NCBI RefSeq assembly: GCF_020921035.1
Contig: NC_063160.1
Coordinates: forward strand, 950,501 to 1,014,500
DNA: 64,000 bases
Reading direction: 5' to 3'
Source of the DNA: Rhodamnia argentea
Taxonomy: Eukaryota; Streptophyta; Magnoliopsida; Myrtales; Myrtaceae
Positions 25,901 to 37,798 of this stretch are shown here, one piece after another. Each line of letters begins with the position of its first letter. The first letter of the stretch is position 1. The translations under genes and the position numbers were made by a program. Below the pieces are notes generated by a model. That model worked only from the letters and a program-made list of their open reading frames with translations, ran no database searches and was not told the origin of the DNA.

Positions 25901-28900
25901 CACAAATTCTATGGAATTAACTCATTTAATACACAGAAATGCCATGCTCATAAAACTGAGAAGGTGATCACACAACAAAAAAGGTTACATTTCTGCATGT
26001 GAACATCATATACAAAAACAGCTTAATTTGGCTAATGTGTTGGCATATAAGTTGAAGACAATATTCTTATTAAATGATAGCACCTAGTTTGCATAGAAGA
26101 TCAAGGCCCATTTTATCAAAATAAATCACCATATTTTCTGATAAAAAATCACCATGAACAGAAAAGGACACATAAGTGGCAAAAGGCACAAGAAGAAACA
26201 ATTTGGAGGAGTAAGGAATCTACGAGAGTGACATGCTGAACATTTGAAGGAATCCAGAAAGATGTCCATCAACCAGTAATCTAATGCTTCAAAACCTCCT
26301 ATTTTTCCAAAGATGTGCACCAAATCACATATAAAATTGATCTGCACTGGGTTAGTACTACTTTCAGAGAAAATGCCTCATATATTTTGCTACTGGAAAA
26401 AATGCAAAGGTAGAGGCATCCAAATCCAAGAGCCTCTATCAGAAGTATACTCTCAACAAGAAAAGAATGGAATTGCCAGACTGAAATGTAAGCAAAACTC
26501 AAAGAGAACACATACCGTAAGCATACTAAAGGGGCTAGCTAGCCTGCTAGATGTTACCAAGGCTTAGACACTGGCGAAGTGCACTGTAGGGTTTATTTTG
26601 GTTAAAAATGTACTCCATGATTATGCAACTAGGCTACCCATCAAAGAGCAGGCAGGAAAATCAAACTATCAAATAACAAGGAGGGCAAGGAACAGCAAAA
26701 TGTACCTTGTCTTACCTTATCTTCAATTGAAGGGCAATATCTAGGTCCTTTAGCTTCGACCCATCCACCATAAGTAGGGGTTTCATGCAAATTCTCTATG
26801 ATTAGCTGGTGCGTGCTCTTTGTTGTTCGCGTAAGATAGCAGCACATTTGTTCTCTTTCAATATGAAATTCAGGGTCAAAGCTGAACCAGCTGATCTGCT
26901 AGTGTTTAGTCCACAATGAAGTACAATATTAGAGTACAGATGATAAAAGCCAACAAATGCATGGGAAAAGAAGGAAACTATTTTTGTTATTCTTTTGAAT
27001 AAAACTCTGCACCATTGCAGTATTGAGTTATTTTATATATTAGCCAGCAATTTCAGAGATGAACTCAACTCAGGTTAAGGAACATCCCAAAGCTGCTGAA
27101 TAGTAACTAATAAGAGACTAACATCAGTCTTTTGTTATTATGCATGCCACACTGAAGATGTATGCCATAGCAAGAACTGTGCTTTACTAGCAATGAGTAT
27201 ACGTTATTTGATATCTAAAACCAAGTAACACAACGAGTGTACATTATTTGATATCTAAAACCAATAGAGGACAAGGAATGAAATACCTCTTCATCTCCAT
27301 GCTGGGGTTCCAGTCCAGAAAAATCTACAGTACGAGAGTCCACGCGCGCTGGAGTTCCAGTTTTTAGTCTATCAGTTTCAAATCCAAGACGCTGCAAATT
27401 CTCGGTCAGACCATGTGAAGCTGATTCACCAGCTCTTCCCGCAGACATAGATGTTCTACCAACCCAAATTTTACCACTCATGAAAGTTCCAGTGGTGAGG
27501 ACTATAGAGGGTGCATAAAAATTCATCCCAAAAAATGTACGTACACCTTCCACATTGTCGTTCTTTCCAAGCAAGATATCCGTCACCATTGCCTCTCTAA
27601 TAGAAAGATTTGAAGTGCTGAAAAAATTCATAAAATCAGTCAACGACAAGAAGAGTGATGTAGAATGTCCCATGACAATAGCAACCATGCTTAAACCAAA
27701 CTCAAACATCTTAACTTTAGCTAATTAAATTAGATGCTACAAGTATATGCATTCTGAAAATTGTAAGAAGTATTATCTACCTATTTGCCAAAATGAAAAG
27801 TTTGTGAGCAACAACTTCACAAGTTGAAACTTTTAGGACAAGCACATGTCACCACCTGATTGCACATGTACACATACACAATAAAAGATCTTTTTGAGTT
27901 GTATATTAAGTAAAGATTATATTAGAAACATAGAAGAACAGGGAGACAAAAAGGAGACGATGTAACTGGTATAGAGTTGTAGTACTACGAATTGTGAATC
28001 TACTCTTTCATGTGGATTTATGGTTTCCAATGAGAAAAAATTCCTCATTGGTAGCAAATAGTTATCCGTTAAGTGGATGAAAACATCTCTGTTAAATTAA
28101 AAAGGAAACCTTCCAATTCAGGTGCATGGTGCACATCCGTACTCCAGTGCATCACCCGAATGGTATTTCGTTCCCGTATTTCAAATACTTCGTACAGTAC
28201 CTATTAAGTTATTTGGTGTTCTATCCTGACCAAATAATAATTATTCCTTTTTAGGTGGTCTACGAGCCACTGCTCAATCGATTAGTCATGAAATACCATT
28301 GGCGGTCGGGGCAAGTATGCCCCCATCATCTAGTGGTTCAGGACATCTCTCTTTCAAGGAGGCAGCAGGGATTCGACTTCCCCTGGGGGTAAGGTACTAC
28401 GCAAGGAAGTTGATCATGGATTATCAATAAGCCTAGAATTGATTCTTCCTGGGTCGATACCCGAGCGGGTAATGAGGATGGACTGTAAATTCATTGACAA
28501 TATGTCTACGCTGGTGCAGGACATCTCTCTTTCAAGGAGGCAGCAGGGATTCGAATTTCCCTGGGGGTAGGGTACTATGAAAGGAAGTTGATCATGGATT
28601 ATCAATAAGCCTAGAATTGATTCTTCCTGGGTCGATACCCGCGCGGTTAATGAGGACGGACTGTAGATTCATTGACAATATGTCTACCTTGGTTCAAATT
28701 CGGCTCTTGATCACAAGAATTCCTACAAACAATAGGATTATGTTACAAACTCCAACCAAAAAACTTAAGCTATTCGGTGGATGGAGACCATATGAATATA
28801 AGGCCCATTGAAACCCCAAAGACCAGCGATGTGGGATAACCTCTAAATCCCCTTTCATGTGCATATCAGATTGATAAAGGCACATGGAATTGATGAATTG

Positions 28901-31900
28901 GGAGCCACACAAGAACTAAATTAGGGGGGAAACTTGGTTTTGCTATTGTGCTAATATTTCCACCCAAAAGCTTAAGCTATTGGGTGGATGGAAACAACAT
29001 GTGTATAACGACCATTAAAACTCCATTGACGAGCAATATGGGATAATGTTCGACAAAATCCACCAAGCATTGCCAGTTTGTGAATATAAGATATCAGAGA
29101 AATAAGCATTCTCTGATCATAGATGCAGGGAGAAGGGGAGCAAGATTTAAGAGGGAGATAGCGCCACCAAATGTTGTGCCAAAATCGAACTTTGCCAGGA
29201 TCACCTTCTTCAAATCTAATTCATCCACTACAAGAATCCGATCCTTTTCCATCATATTTCAATGTAACAACCACATGCAGACACTTCCAAAGACCATGAC
29301 ACCAATTCCATGAAGAGAGCAATTAGTGTACCGGTGGACCAAATGAAACTTATGTTCATCATCTAGCCACCCAAGCCCATAATCTCTCCAATGCTATAGG
29401 CCAAGGAATAGGGATAGTCAAATTGTAATCTGGAAAAAGAGAGAAAAACACAACCAAACAAAATTTTCCTTTCAAAAGATTAGTTCTCTTCTAACAACTT
29501 AGACACTTCTCAAGTCTTTTCAAGATATGATTCCACACTTCCTTATTTCCTAATAGGGCACCCAAAGGGAAACCTGAGTATTTTAGACGAAGGGCCCCAA
29601 CCTTGCAGCCAACACAAACAGCAAGAATCTCAACTTTCGCAACCCAATCAAATCAGCTTCAGCTGATGGAGGAATTTCCATTAGGATTTCACTTGTCCCC
29701 AACTTAATTCTAAGACCAAAAACACTTTCAAAGCAAAGAAGGTAAAACATTAGTCAGTAATTGATCAAAGTCAGCTTTCAAAGGCTCAGTATCTGCTAAT
29801 TCTCCTAATTGCTATACACATCAATCAAGGCAATCTTTGAAGATGTAAATCTGAGTTCTCAAATCGAAAATTAAGTCCTATTATAAGTAAAACCTGTCAA
29901 GTAATTCAAAAGAGTAAAATGAAGCTACTTCTGAATTGTAGTAAAACGCTATATTACGTGTCATTAAGTATGTAATTGCGCACCTGAAGAGGAAAAGAAG
30001 GGACTTGCCTTTCCACTATCTTTTTCATTTCGAGAGCATATTCCCTTTTATCAGTCTGAGCACGCAATGCACGAACTGCAGGACCTCTAGACATGTTGAG
30101 AATGCGCTTTTGCAAATAGCACCTAAAGCATAACATGGAAAGTAAAAGTCGTCAAAGAACAAAGTGAGAAAGGCTTCAAAATCAATCAAAATTAATCTGC
30201 ATGCACGAAATTTGATACAATAAATAGCTAGTCAGGAAGATAGAACACAGATGGTCTACTATTTCGGACAAGGGCAGATTGAATAGAACACGAAAGTAAC
30301 TCTCGAGTAGGCACTACACGAAAGAAAGAAATAAGACAAACAAGTATTAATTTGATGTCCGGCCATACGAATTGTAGAAATCATAAGATTTTATAAACAG
30401 TTCAAGTGACTTTCCTATTGCATCTCGATTCATCTTTTTCATCGTTCCCCTTTCATCCCCAACTATTCCCAAGGAGGTTGCAGTCAGAATTATGGATCCT
30501 GTTACTCAAGGCAATGACATGCTTATTGTTGAAACTTGACATCCACAAGATTGCCTTCCTTGTACTTGTTCAACAGTGAAAAGTGTCATAGTTTGGTTGA
30601 GAGAGAGAGAGAGAGAGAGAATGTGATGCTAGCATGCAGTATCTGCAGTGGCAACTAGGCCAGCTGGCTGAGAACCCCACTAACCCATAATCCATTACCT
30701 TGCATGCAGAACTTTCCGTCAAATGTCAGAATATCAGAATGCAGTTCAGAATGATTTTTTTTCTCCCTCATGCTTGGAAAACATTTATCGCAAATCCCCA
30801 TGATGACTATAACTTACCTATCAGCAACCTTGCCAATATCTCCCCCAAGTGCATCCACTTCATGTACCAATTGGGATTTAGCGGGGCCACCAACAGCAGG
30901 ATTGCATGGCTGGAAAAAAACTGGTATCAGAATATCTTCTAGACGAAATGCTTGACAAATCATTGAAACACTTGCCAAAACAGTGAAATATTGATAACTG
31001 AGCACTCTCTTTCGATTCTTGTTCCCTGCTCATTAAGCCTCACAAGGCCAACTATGGAGTCAACAGGAAGTGGGGTAGACATCATCCCAACCAAGGACGA
31101 TGGATTCATAGATGCATAGTTCAATTCTAGTTTAGTAAAACTGCACATGACAAAGAGATATCTATAATTGGTTCACATAAAAACTAGAAATCCTTTGACC
31201 CTTTTGAGCATGAAAAGCAGAACTTATCTGCAAAGTGTGGACATTAATAGGAAGTAATTTGATGCAATGAGGAAACTTTCCCAGTTTGAAGTATGAAACA
31301 ATAAAAGACAAAGCACTAACCTGCCATGCAATGCGATCAATGTTCAGTGTCAGGAGGAGAGTTTTTGCCCCTAACCTCGCCGATGCAAGAGCAGCTTCGC
31401 AGCCTGCATGTCCTCCTCCTACTACGATGACATCATATTTCTCATTTACTGCATCAACGTAATTATTCCATCCTGCCAACGATTCAATGATCATATCATC
31501 TTAAAGTCCAGATATTTCTATGACTGCATCATTAGCTTGACATTATCATTTCCTAAGTTAAAATAAAAACACTGAAATTATTAAGTTAATGCCAGCCAAA
31601 CTGGTACATCAACGACCAAGCCTTATTACAGTAGCTTTATTTAAACAGGAAAAAGCTTGGAATCATAGTGTAACAAACAATCAACGGTCTACTGCAAAAG
31701 CCTTTAGTGGAACTTTGACCCTACACATTCCACGCTTATAATACATGAAAAGACATAGAAGTATAATCATACCATCTGGCAAAAGATTTTTTTTTTTTTT
31801 GGGTACAATTTAATGTAGAGTAATAGCAACACAATTTTACTATTCTCATTTAGCAGTAAGACTGCTGTAGACAATTGCAATCCTTGCTGCTTTAGCCAAA

Positions 31901-32999
31901 AAGAGAACGATATCTCATTCGACTGGAGAAGTCCCTCTGTGTAACATTACATCCAAGAAACCCTCCATTTCTTTATCTCCTTCTCAAATTTGCTACTTCC
32001 CTATTTCATGTTCCACCCCACCAATAAAAACTGCACTTTATAACTAATAATTAGTTCGTTAAGACAAAATGATTATGGATCGCTAAGGAACTGGGTCTTA
32101 GCCTATTTTTTAGACAACCCAATACATCTCATAACCCATTAAGATGAACTGAAATCTTTCACTCAATGATCAGGTAACAGACAATAGCGGCAGCCACTTG
32201 TTACTGCATGTCCTTTAGAGCATCCCTAATCATATTCATTGATGATTTCATAAATGATTGGTTCCATAAGAAATTGAAAGATTTCATTAAAATTTTTCAG
32301 TTGGAAATTTCCTGAAAAGATAATCAGCGGTAAACCATGTCAGACTAGGAGCAAATGAGAACAGTACACTGCTACTTACCAAGTGGAGGGGAGAGTGGGG
32401 GAAGAACACGGAAATGCTGCTAAAGGGGACTGAAAGAACCATGAAAATGAGACTACTGCAATTTGATGAAGAAAAGAAGCTACACATAACATGACACTTC
32501 TATTCCAAATCTCTAAGAATTCCTGGATAATTCGATGTAAAGAACCACCAAATTCAGCCAATACAGATTCTGTTCACAGGGAACATCACGGTTTTATCCA
32601 ATTTCTCGGTACCAAAGCAGAGTAACACCTCAAAATTACCAGGTTAAAAAAAATGAAAAAAGATCAACATCAGCCATGAAAAGCTACAAGCCGATTTTTC
32701 AAAATCCCGAAACTGGCCAGGCACGTGTCCAACAGAATTTCCAACTGACGATGGTTCAAATGCACGGCATCAGTACCTGGAGAAGCCGAAGCGGCGGAGA
32801 CGGAGACGGAGAACCGACGGGGGCGGAAGAACGCGAAGCTTCGACCGTGCTTGCGACGGAACGGGACATGAGCAGCGTCCGGACAAGAGAGGAAAGGGCG
32901 ATTGGAGAAGAGAGCCTTGGGAAGAGAGAAGGAGGAGAGCGTGCAGTGGCAAGCGAGCCGAGCTCGAGCGAGGCTGTGGGGGGGACACAGAGCCGCCAT
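19909..32999 (-). CDS. MNMG: tRNA uridine 5-carboxymethylaminomethyl modification enzyme MnmG/GidA, organellar, 13 exons
   Basis: Exons in coding order (high to low): 32777-32999, 31321-31472, 30818-30909, 30009-30122, 27287-27617, 26716-26895, 24868-24948, 23730-23948, 23342-23484, 22561-22727, 21094-21311, 20838-20930, 19909-20091. They sum to 2196 nt, 731 aa, and every junction keeps phase. The start is the ATG at 32997-32999. Residues 1 to about 70 are Ala/Ser/Arg-rich, as in a plastid or mitochondrial transit peptide. The FAD-binding motif GGGHAG is at 93-98. Family signatures follow: '[20 protein letters not shown]', '[13 protein letters not shown]', '[11 protein letters not shown]' and '[16 protein letters not shown]'. 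The C-terminal helical domain is complete. With MnmE the family makes the (c)mnm5 group at wobble U34 of tRNAs. All introns are GT-AG except the fourth, whose donor is AAG|GCAAGT (GC-AG). The 5' part has been copied three times downstream. Confidence 0.96.
21363..21653 (-). mobile_element. TRIM retroelement in MnmG intron 10
   Basis: Two 87-bp terminal repeats (21363-21449 and 21567-21653) start TGTGAGA and end TAACA, so TG...CA. The 5-bp target duplication AATCC flanks both sides (21358-21362 and 21654-21658). Beside the right repeat is CTCTGATACC, the complement of the initiator-Met tRNA primer-binding site GGTATCAGAG. Beside the left repeat is a CTCCCCCTTA polypurine tract in complement. 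The element is therefore minus-strand. It has no coding capacity. Confidence 0.93.
22394..22422. repeat. Homopolymer tract C17 A12
   Basis: A run of C directly joined to a run of A, in MnmG intron 10. It is a likely site of length error or polymorphism. Confidence 0.85.
25450..25764 (+). mobile_element. TRIM retroelement in MnmG intron 6
   Basis: Terminal repeats are 25450-25538 (89 bp) and 25655-25764 (110 bp), both TGTTGAAG...CTAACA. Repeat 2 carries about 21 extra bp near CATTGCTTAACAACGG. The primer-binding site TGGTATCACAGCC follows repeat 1 directly. A GAGAGGGGG polypurine tract precedes repeat 2. The target duplication ACAAG is perfect on both sides (25445-25449 and 25765-25769). The repeats share the 'CTTAAGCTTTT' region with the TRIM at 21363. 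Confidence 0.94.
28319..28707 (+). other. Nuclear plastid DNA (NUPT): trnE-UUC and trnY-GUA, tandemly duplicated
   Basis: 28319-28391 is a full-length 73-nt plastid tRNA-Glu gene (GCCCCCATC start, TTTCAAG anticodon region, GGGGGTA end) with one or two changes. The plastid spacer and tRNA-Tyr (GUA) follow from 28451, as in the plastid trnE-trnY cluster. At 28516/28517 the trnY is cut and the sequence jumps back into trnE ('CAGGACATCT'). It then repeats trnE-spacer-trnY to about 28707, a 178-bp direct duplication. The second trnE lacks its 5' end and the trnY copies are mutated. It lies in MnmG intron 4 and is a fossil, not a set of nuclear tRNA genes. Confidence 0.9.
28741..29055. repeat. Degenerate pair of about 100-bp direct repeats, TRIM-like
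   Basis: 28741-28845 and 28949-29055 share 'AAGCTTAAGCTATTSGGTGG', a 'CCATTRAAAC' segment and 'ATRTGGGATAA'. They resemble the TRIM terminal repeats in complement. No primer-binding site or clean target duplication is seen, so this is an old or partial element. Confidence 0.45.
29056..29770 (-). mobile_element. LINE (non-LTR retrotransposon) remnant in MnmG intron 4
   Basis: Reverse-strand reading at about 29510-29770 gives '[13 protein letters not shown]' and, in another frame, '[17 protein letters not shown]' with '[14 protein letters not shown]'. This is the 3' part of plant LINE reverse transcriptase. At about 29080-29200 the reading '[10 protein letters not shown]' followed by 'LPLKS' matches the zinc-binding region after the RT. 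Stops and frame changes are frequent. Only a piece remains. Confidence 0.7.
30599..30620. repeat. (GA)n microsatellite in MnmG intron 3
   Basis: An uninterrupted GA dinucleotide run of about eleven units. Confidence 0.85.
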
Positions 33000-34689
33000 C
33001 GCGTGGGACACTCAGAAGAAGGGGACACGGCTGAGGACGACGGAGAAGAAGAAGAAGAAGAAGAGAGCGAATTCACGTCTTTAGCGTCTTTAGAGACCAC
33101 TCGCGGTCTATCTTGCGGGTGGGAGCCGGAAATTACTGGGACTGTAAAAGTTTCGAGTCTAATTTGTTCTCTTTTGGTGCATATGAGGATAGATTCATTA
33201 TGGAAATAAGAACGTAGCCATAAATATCCATTATGCCTTCATTAAGCTTTTTCCTTCCATTTTTTTATCCTCATTAAAAACGTAGCCTTTAAATCCTATG
33301 CAGTGCGAGATTGTTAAGTTGGAATTGTGACGAAAACCCATTGAATCAAACTTTCAGAAACGCAACATTACGATGGGATAACGTCAAAGAGTCGAGAGTA
33401 AATGGGACAATTGCATAAAGTTGTTGATGGAGAATTGAAAATAGCAATCCGATTCTTGCAAAATGAAATCAGAAAGCATGTCGTTGTATATGATAAATCA
33501 ACCAACATAATTAGAAAAAGTTATACCGGTCATCTTCCAGAATTAGAGGTGCTTTAAGATTGAAAAAAGAGAAAAAAAAAAAAAATCGAGCTCATTTTGA
33601 TTAGTCTTTGGTCTCATTTCAAGTAGAGTCATTGATTTGGATCGAAGTCATTTTTCCGTATGAACTTTTCAACGTGAAAAGATTGTATTCACAGTTAAAT
33701 GTCTCAAAACTCATGTTTTTTTTTTTCCCCAAGAGGGATTGAAAGGTGATTCTTTTTGTAGTTTGGAGTTTTATGAAATTTCTCTAACTTAAAATGTCTG
33801 GTTTGAGTTGAAATATAATCCAGGCAAGCCAAAAAGCAGGCCTAATACAATTGACCACGAGGAGAGGATGACCATTTTCAATGGGGTAGCAATCAAGACA
33901 GCTTAGACGCAGGAAAAATAGTCCATTGCAATTTTGACTTTTGTATCGATTCGATTTTTACTACCCCAGTCACTAAATTGTTTAGGTGATTCTCAGCATA
34001 CCATGTATAAATTCCGTATATTTCATTTTAAACAGCTTATTTGTGCTATTTATGGCACGTTTGTATGCACTTGTCTTTTATTTACAAGTATGTAAGCGTT
34101 TGTTTAGCTTTATCCCAACATATTGCATGCTTTGTTTGTCCATTTCCTCCTCGTCTCCTCCTTCCTGTTAAAATCACTATCACACTCTCTGCTCAAAACC
34201 ACGCTTACCTTTCACAGATAAGGAGGATAAGAGCCAAAACCCTGTTGAGTTCTGACCGCTGTTGATGCTAGCTCTGGCCATCTCAATCCCTTCGCCCGCC
34301 ATTGCTTCTCAGGAAAGAGAGAGCTCATGACTATGCATATGCATATGAATATGCGATTCCGGGGAGTTTCTTAGCAAAATCAGATTCAATTTCGTTTTTG
34401 GGGTTTTGATTTGCAGTACTAAAATGCAGAGTTCTCACGGTGCAAATTGTAAAGAGAATGCACACTTTGCCTAGTCTAAAGACTCTCTAAAGGAAAACTC
34501 AAAATATGCATTCTAAAGCTTGCAAGAAGTACCAAAACAGATGGGCACACCACCTCACTCCTTCTGCCTGTCGATTTGTCGCCGGAGCGGACATGAATAA
34601 AATCATTGCTTCTAAGTCCAAATATCCCTTTCAACTCTTCTGCAAGTAGAATCAATATGTCCTATCAAAAAATGTAGCAGCAATCGGAG
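33000..34689. other. Spacer between MnmG start and F-box pseudogene
   Basis: It holds the MnmG 5' leader with a short (GAA)n tract (33043-33063). The rest has no supported gene. The same spacer, diverged, recurs at 48340-49800 between a MnmG exon-1 copy and the next F-box gene, showing that it belongs to a duplicated block. Confidence 0.6.
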
Positions 34690-35748
34690 TCATCTCTGAG
34701 GCGAAACGAGGCTTTCTACGACATTGACCAAATGACAGTATGTCGGTAGTGGCAGATTTGTGTACTGTCCCATGATTGGATTCCAAGAAACTCGTTCTTC
34801 ATCATCTATTACCATTACAAGCTCGCCATTCCTCATGAAACCGTCAAAGTGCGATATTCCTCCCCAAGCCTCAAAAGAATACAGCTTAATCCAAGACTCA
34901 GTCACGCCGTACTCCCTCATAACCCTAACAGAACAAACGGAATGCCAATCCCCAGCTATGTCCAAGAGACTAACAAACACAGCTAGCAAGTCATTTAGTA
35001 CTGCCACAGACATCATTAAATCGACAGTGTCTAATTGAGAAATCTCTACCAGCGGTGGAGCCATTTCATCAAACACCTCACCTGCAACATCAAATAGGAC
35101 TATGGGTCCGTATCCAACATCCTCCCCCAGATCATTGACCTTGGAAGCAAACCAGTGCAGATTCCCATTCAAGAAGACCATTGGCTCGCCGCAATGGAGA
35201 GCCAGTGGTCTCGGCTTTGGGCTCGCCGCAACCCCACATTCCAAACTTCTCCAGAAATCTGTACCGAGTGAATAAATCTCGGCTTTGGGCTTTGTCCCGC
35301 CAAAGCATGGAGGAGGATCATCTAGAAAACAGAAAATCCTCACAATCTTATAGTCATTCGACCTAGCGTCGAAGCCAAACCCTAGAACTGTACGAGTAAT
35401 CCCCGCGGAAAGAGACTGATGGCCCGGACCGTCTCGTAGAACCGCCTTGTGCTTCCTGGTGAAAGAATTCCACAAATACATCGTCGTACCATAGTCATAT
35501 CCGAACATTTCTGTGATGCAGATCAGCCCATTACACGAACCAACAAACCGTACCCGTCGGGAGCAGTAACAAATGGAATTTTGATTTGTGATTTGGAAGG
35601 TAGGGTAAGAGACTCATTGGGAAACAGAGAGCACACGCTCTGGACAGCATTGCCCAAATTTAGACATGCGAGATGCCAATTGGAGGCATCAAGAGCAGAG
35701 TGGTTCAAGTGGACGGCCACGAAACGAGGGTCGTCGATGGCGGAACGC
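34690..35748 (-). pseudogene. F-box/FBA gene, C-terminal part, split by a MULE
   Basis: It encodes the F-box-associated region of a type-1 FBA protein ('WNSFTRKHKAVLR', 'LGFGFDARSNDYKIVRI', 'GEVFDEMAPP', 'YGVTESWIKLYSFEAWGG'). It is close to the intact genes at 49809 and 58389. Upstream it reads 'RSAIDDPRFVAVHLNHSALDASN' in another frame: a 1-nt-class frameshift near 35550 separates the two frames. At 35748 the coding sequence is broken by the mobile element. The missing N-terminus with the F-box motif is at 46145-46260 on the same strand. Confidence 0.9.
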
Positions 35749-35920
35749 GGGCTTTTTTTCAAATTGCATACAAAAAAATTTTTATTTATCATTTTAAGGG
35801 AGAGAAAAAGTATTTGGCGTTTAGGGGTCCGCTCGGCAGTTAAAGCGCCGAGCCAGGCACCCGCTCCGTAGTATAACTACCGAGCGGCCATCGGGCTCGG
35901 CAGTTTAACCGCCGAGCGTG
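35749..35920. repeat. MULE left TIR with CTCGGCA hairpins
   Basis: About 95 bp of TIR is followed by palindromic units built on GCTCGGCA...YGCCGAGC: near 35831-35853 and 35895-35917, and a decayed one near 35861-35886. Matching units occur at the right end. They may be transposase-binding or foldback sites (inference). Confidence 0.85.
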
Positions 35921-36009
35921 GCCCCCCCCCTTCCCCCTTCCCTTGCCACCCCCGCCGCCCCTCCCCACCCTCGGCCCTCGATCCCGGCCCGGCGATTTCG
36001 TCCTCGTAG

Positions 36010-37560
36010 GAAATTATCTTCTAAAAAAATTATAAAAGCTCGGAAAAATTAGAAAATGGCGACAATGAACTAGCCATAGACAATTCGGGGTATTTTCGCC
36101 GACGACTTTTGAAAATGACGATTTTGCCCTTATGACAAATTGTCTTCGAAAAAAATTGTAAAAAATGTCAAAAATGGCCATAATGAACATGTCATGCACG
36201 ATTCGGGGTATTTTGACCAATGACTTTTAGAAAATAATAGTTTTACCATTCTGGAAAATTGTCTGCAAAAAAATTGTAAAAAATCTCAAAAATTAATAAA
36301 TGGCCACAATCAACTGGCCATAGATGATGCGGGGTATTTTGGCCGATGACTTTTAGAAAATGACGATTTTGCCCTTGTGGCAAATTGTCTTCCAAAAAAA
36401 TTGTAAAAAATCTTAAAAATTAGTAAATGGCCACAATCAATCGGCCATAGACGATTTATGGTATTTTGGCCGACGACTTTTGAAAATGACGATTTTGCCC
36501 TTCTGGCAAATTGTCTTTTAAAAAAATTATAAAAAATCTCAAAAATTAGTAAATGACCATAATCAACTGGCATGGACGATTGGGGGTATTTTGGCCGACG
36601 ACTTTTGAAAATGACGATTTTGCCCTTCTGGCAAATTGTCTTTTAAAAAAATTATAAAAAATCTCAAAAATTAATAAATGACCATAATCAATCGGCCATG
36701 GACGATTGGGGGTATTTTGGCCGACGACTTTTAGAAAATGACGGTTTTGCCCTTCTGGCAAATTGTCTTTCAAAAAAATTATAAAAAATCTCAAAAATTA
36801 GTAAATGACCATAATCGATCGGCCATGGACGATTCAGGTTATTTTGGCCGACGACTTTTAGAAAATGACGGTTTTGCCCTTCCGGCAATTTGTCTTTCAA
36901 AAAAATTGTAAAAAATCTCAAAAATTAGTAAATGACCATAATCAATCGGCCATGGACGATTGAGGGTATTTTGGCCGACGACTTTTAGAAAATGACGATT
37001 TTGCCCTTCTGGCAAATTGTCTTTTAAAAAAATTATAAAAAATCTCAAAAATTAGTAAATGACCATAATCAACTGGCATGGACGATTGGGGGTATTTTGG
37101 CCGACGACTTTTGAAAATGACGATTTTGCCCTTCCGGCAAATTGTCTTTTAAAAAAATTATAAAAAATATCAAAAATTAGTAAATGACCATAATCAATCG
37201 GCCATGGACGATTGGGGGTATTTTGGCCGACGACTTTTAGAAAATGACAGGTTTGCCCTTCCGGCAATTTGTCTTTCAAAAAAATTATAAAAAATCTCAA
37301 AAATTAGTAAATGACCATAATCGATCGGCCATGGACGATTCAGGTTATTTTGGCCGACGACTTTTAGAAAATGACGGTTTTGCCCTTCTAGCAATTTGTC
37401 TTTCAAAAAAATTGTAAAAAACCTCAAAAATTAGTAAATGACCATAATCAACTGGCCATGGACGATTGAGGGTATTTTGGCCGACGAATTTTAGAAAATG
37501 ACGATTTTGCCCTTCCAGCAAATTGTCTCCCAAAAAAATTGTAAAAAGAAAATTGCCACA
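36010..37560. repeat. MULE left subterminal array, about 12 x 127 bp
   Basis: About twelve head-to-tail units of 122-128 bp, each with 'TTTTGGCCGACGACTTTT', 'GATTTTGCCCTT', 'GGCAAATTGTCTT', 'CAAAAATTAGTAAATG' and 'CGGCCATGGACGATT'. Unit starts fall near 36090, 36213, 36335, 36462, 36590, 36716, 36842, 36969, 37097, 37222, 37349 and 37477. The similar ORFs inside arise because the unit reads open on the minus strand and are not genes. Confidence 0.93.
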
Positions 37561-37798
37561 ATCAACTGGCCATGGACGATTCATGGCGTTTTGTTCTGCT
37601 CGGCGTTTTTTTAAAAAGGAAATCATTATTTTTGTTAAGTTTTTAATAATTATTATTTTATTTATAAATTGTTTCTTTTGAAGCTTATTTTATTAGTGTA
37701 ATTAATTCAGAATATTGATAAAATGAAAGTGCTGAGATATATGAAAAACATGCTATTTTCATAATAGATAATAAATCAGATCGTCGCAATTACATGTA

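Noticed and set aside
28319..28707. Functional nuclear tRNA-Glu and tRNA-Tyr genes
   Set aside because: Sequence and order are those of the plastid cluster, lie inside an intron, and are truncated and duplicated. Plastid tRNA genes lack the nuclear context expected of working genes.
32676..33209. Plus-strand 177-aa ORF opposite MnmG exon 1
   Set aside because: It is antisense to the transit-peptide exon. Its Glu run comes from the GAA tract and it has no domain.
35523..35792. An independent small gene starting inside the MULE tip
   Set aside because: The first dozen residues are MULE TIR sequence read through into the F-box fragment. The apparent start is an artefact of the junction.
36010..37626. 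Series of similar minus-strand ORFs (about 70-90 aa) reading as a repetitive protein
   Set aside because: They are one 127-bp DNA repeat read in an open frame. They overlap, lack any domain and recur in the inverted array at 43-44.6 kb on the other strand.
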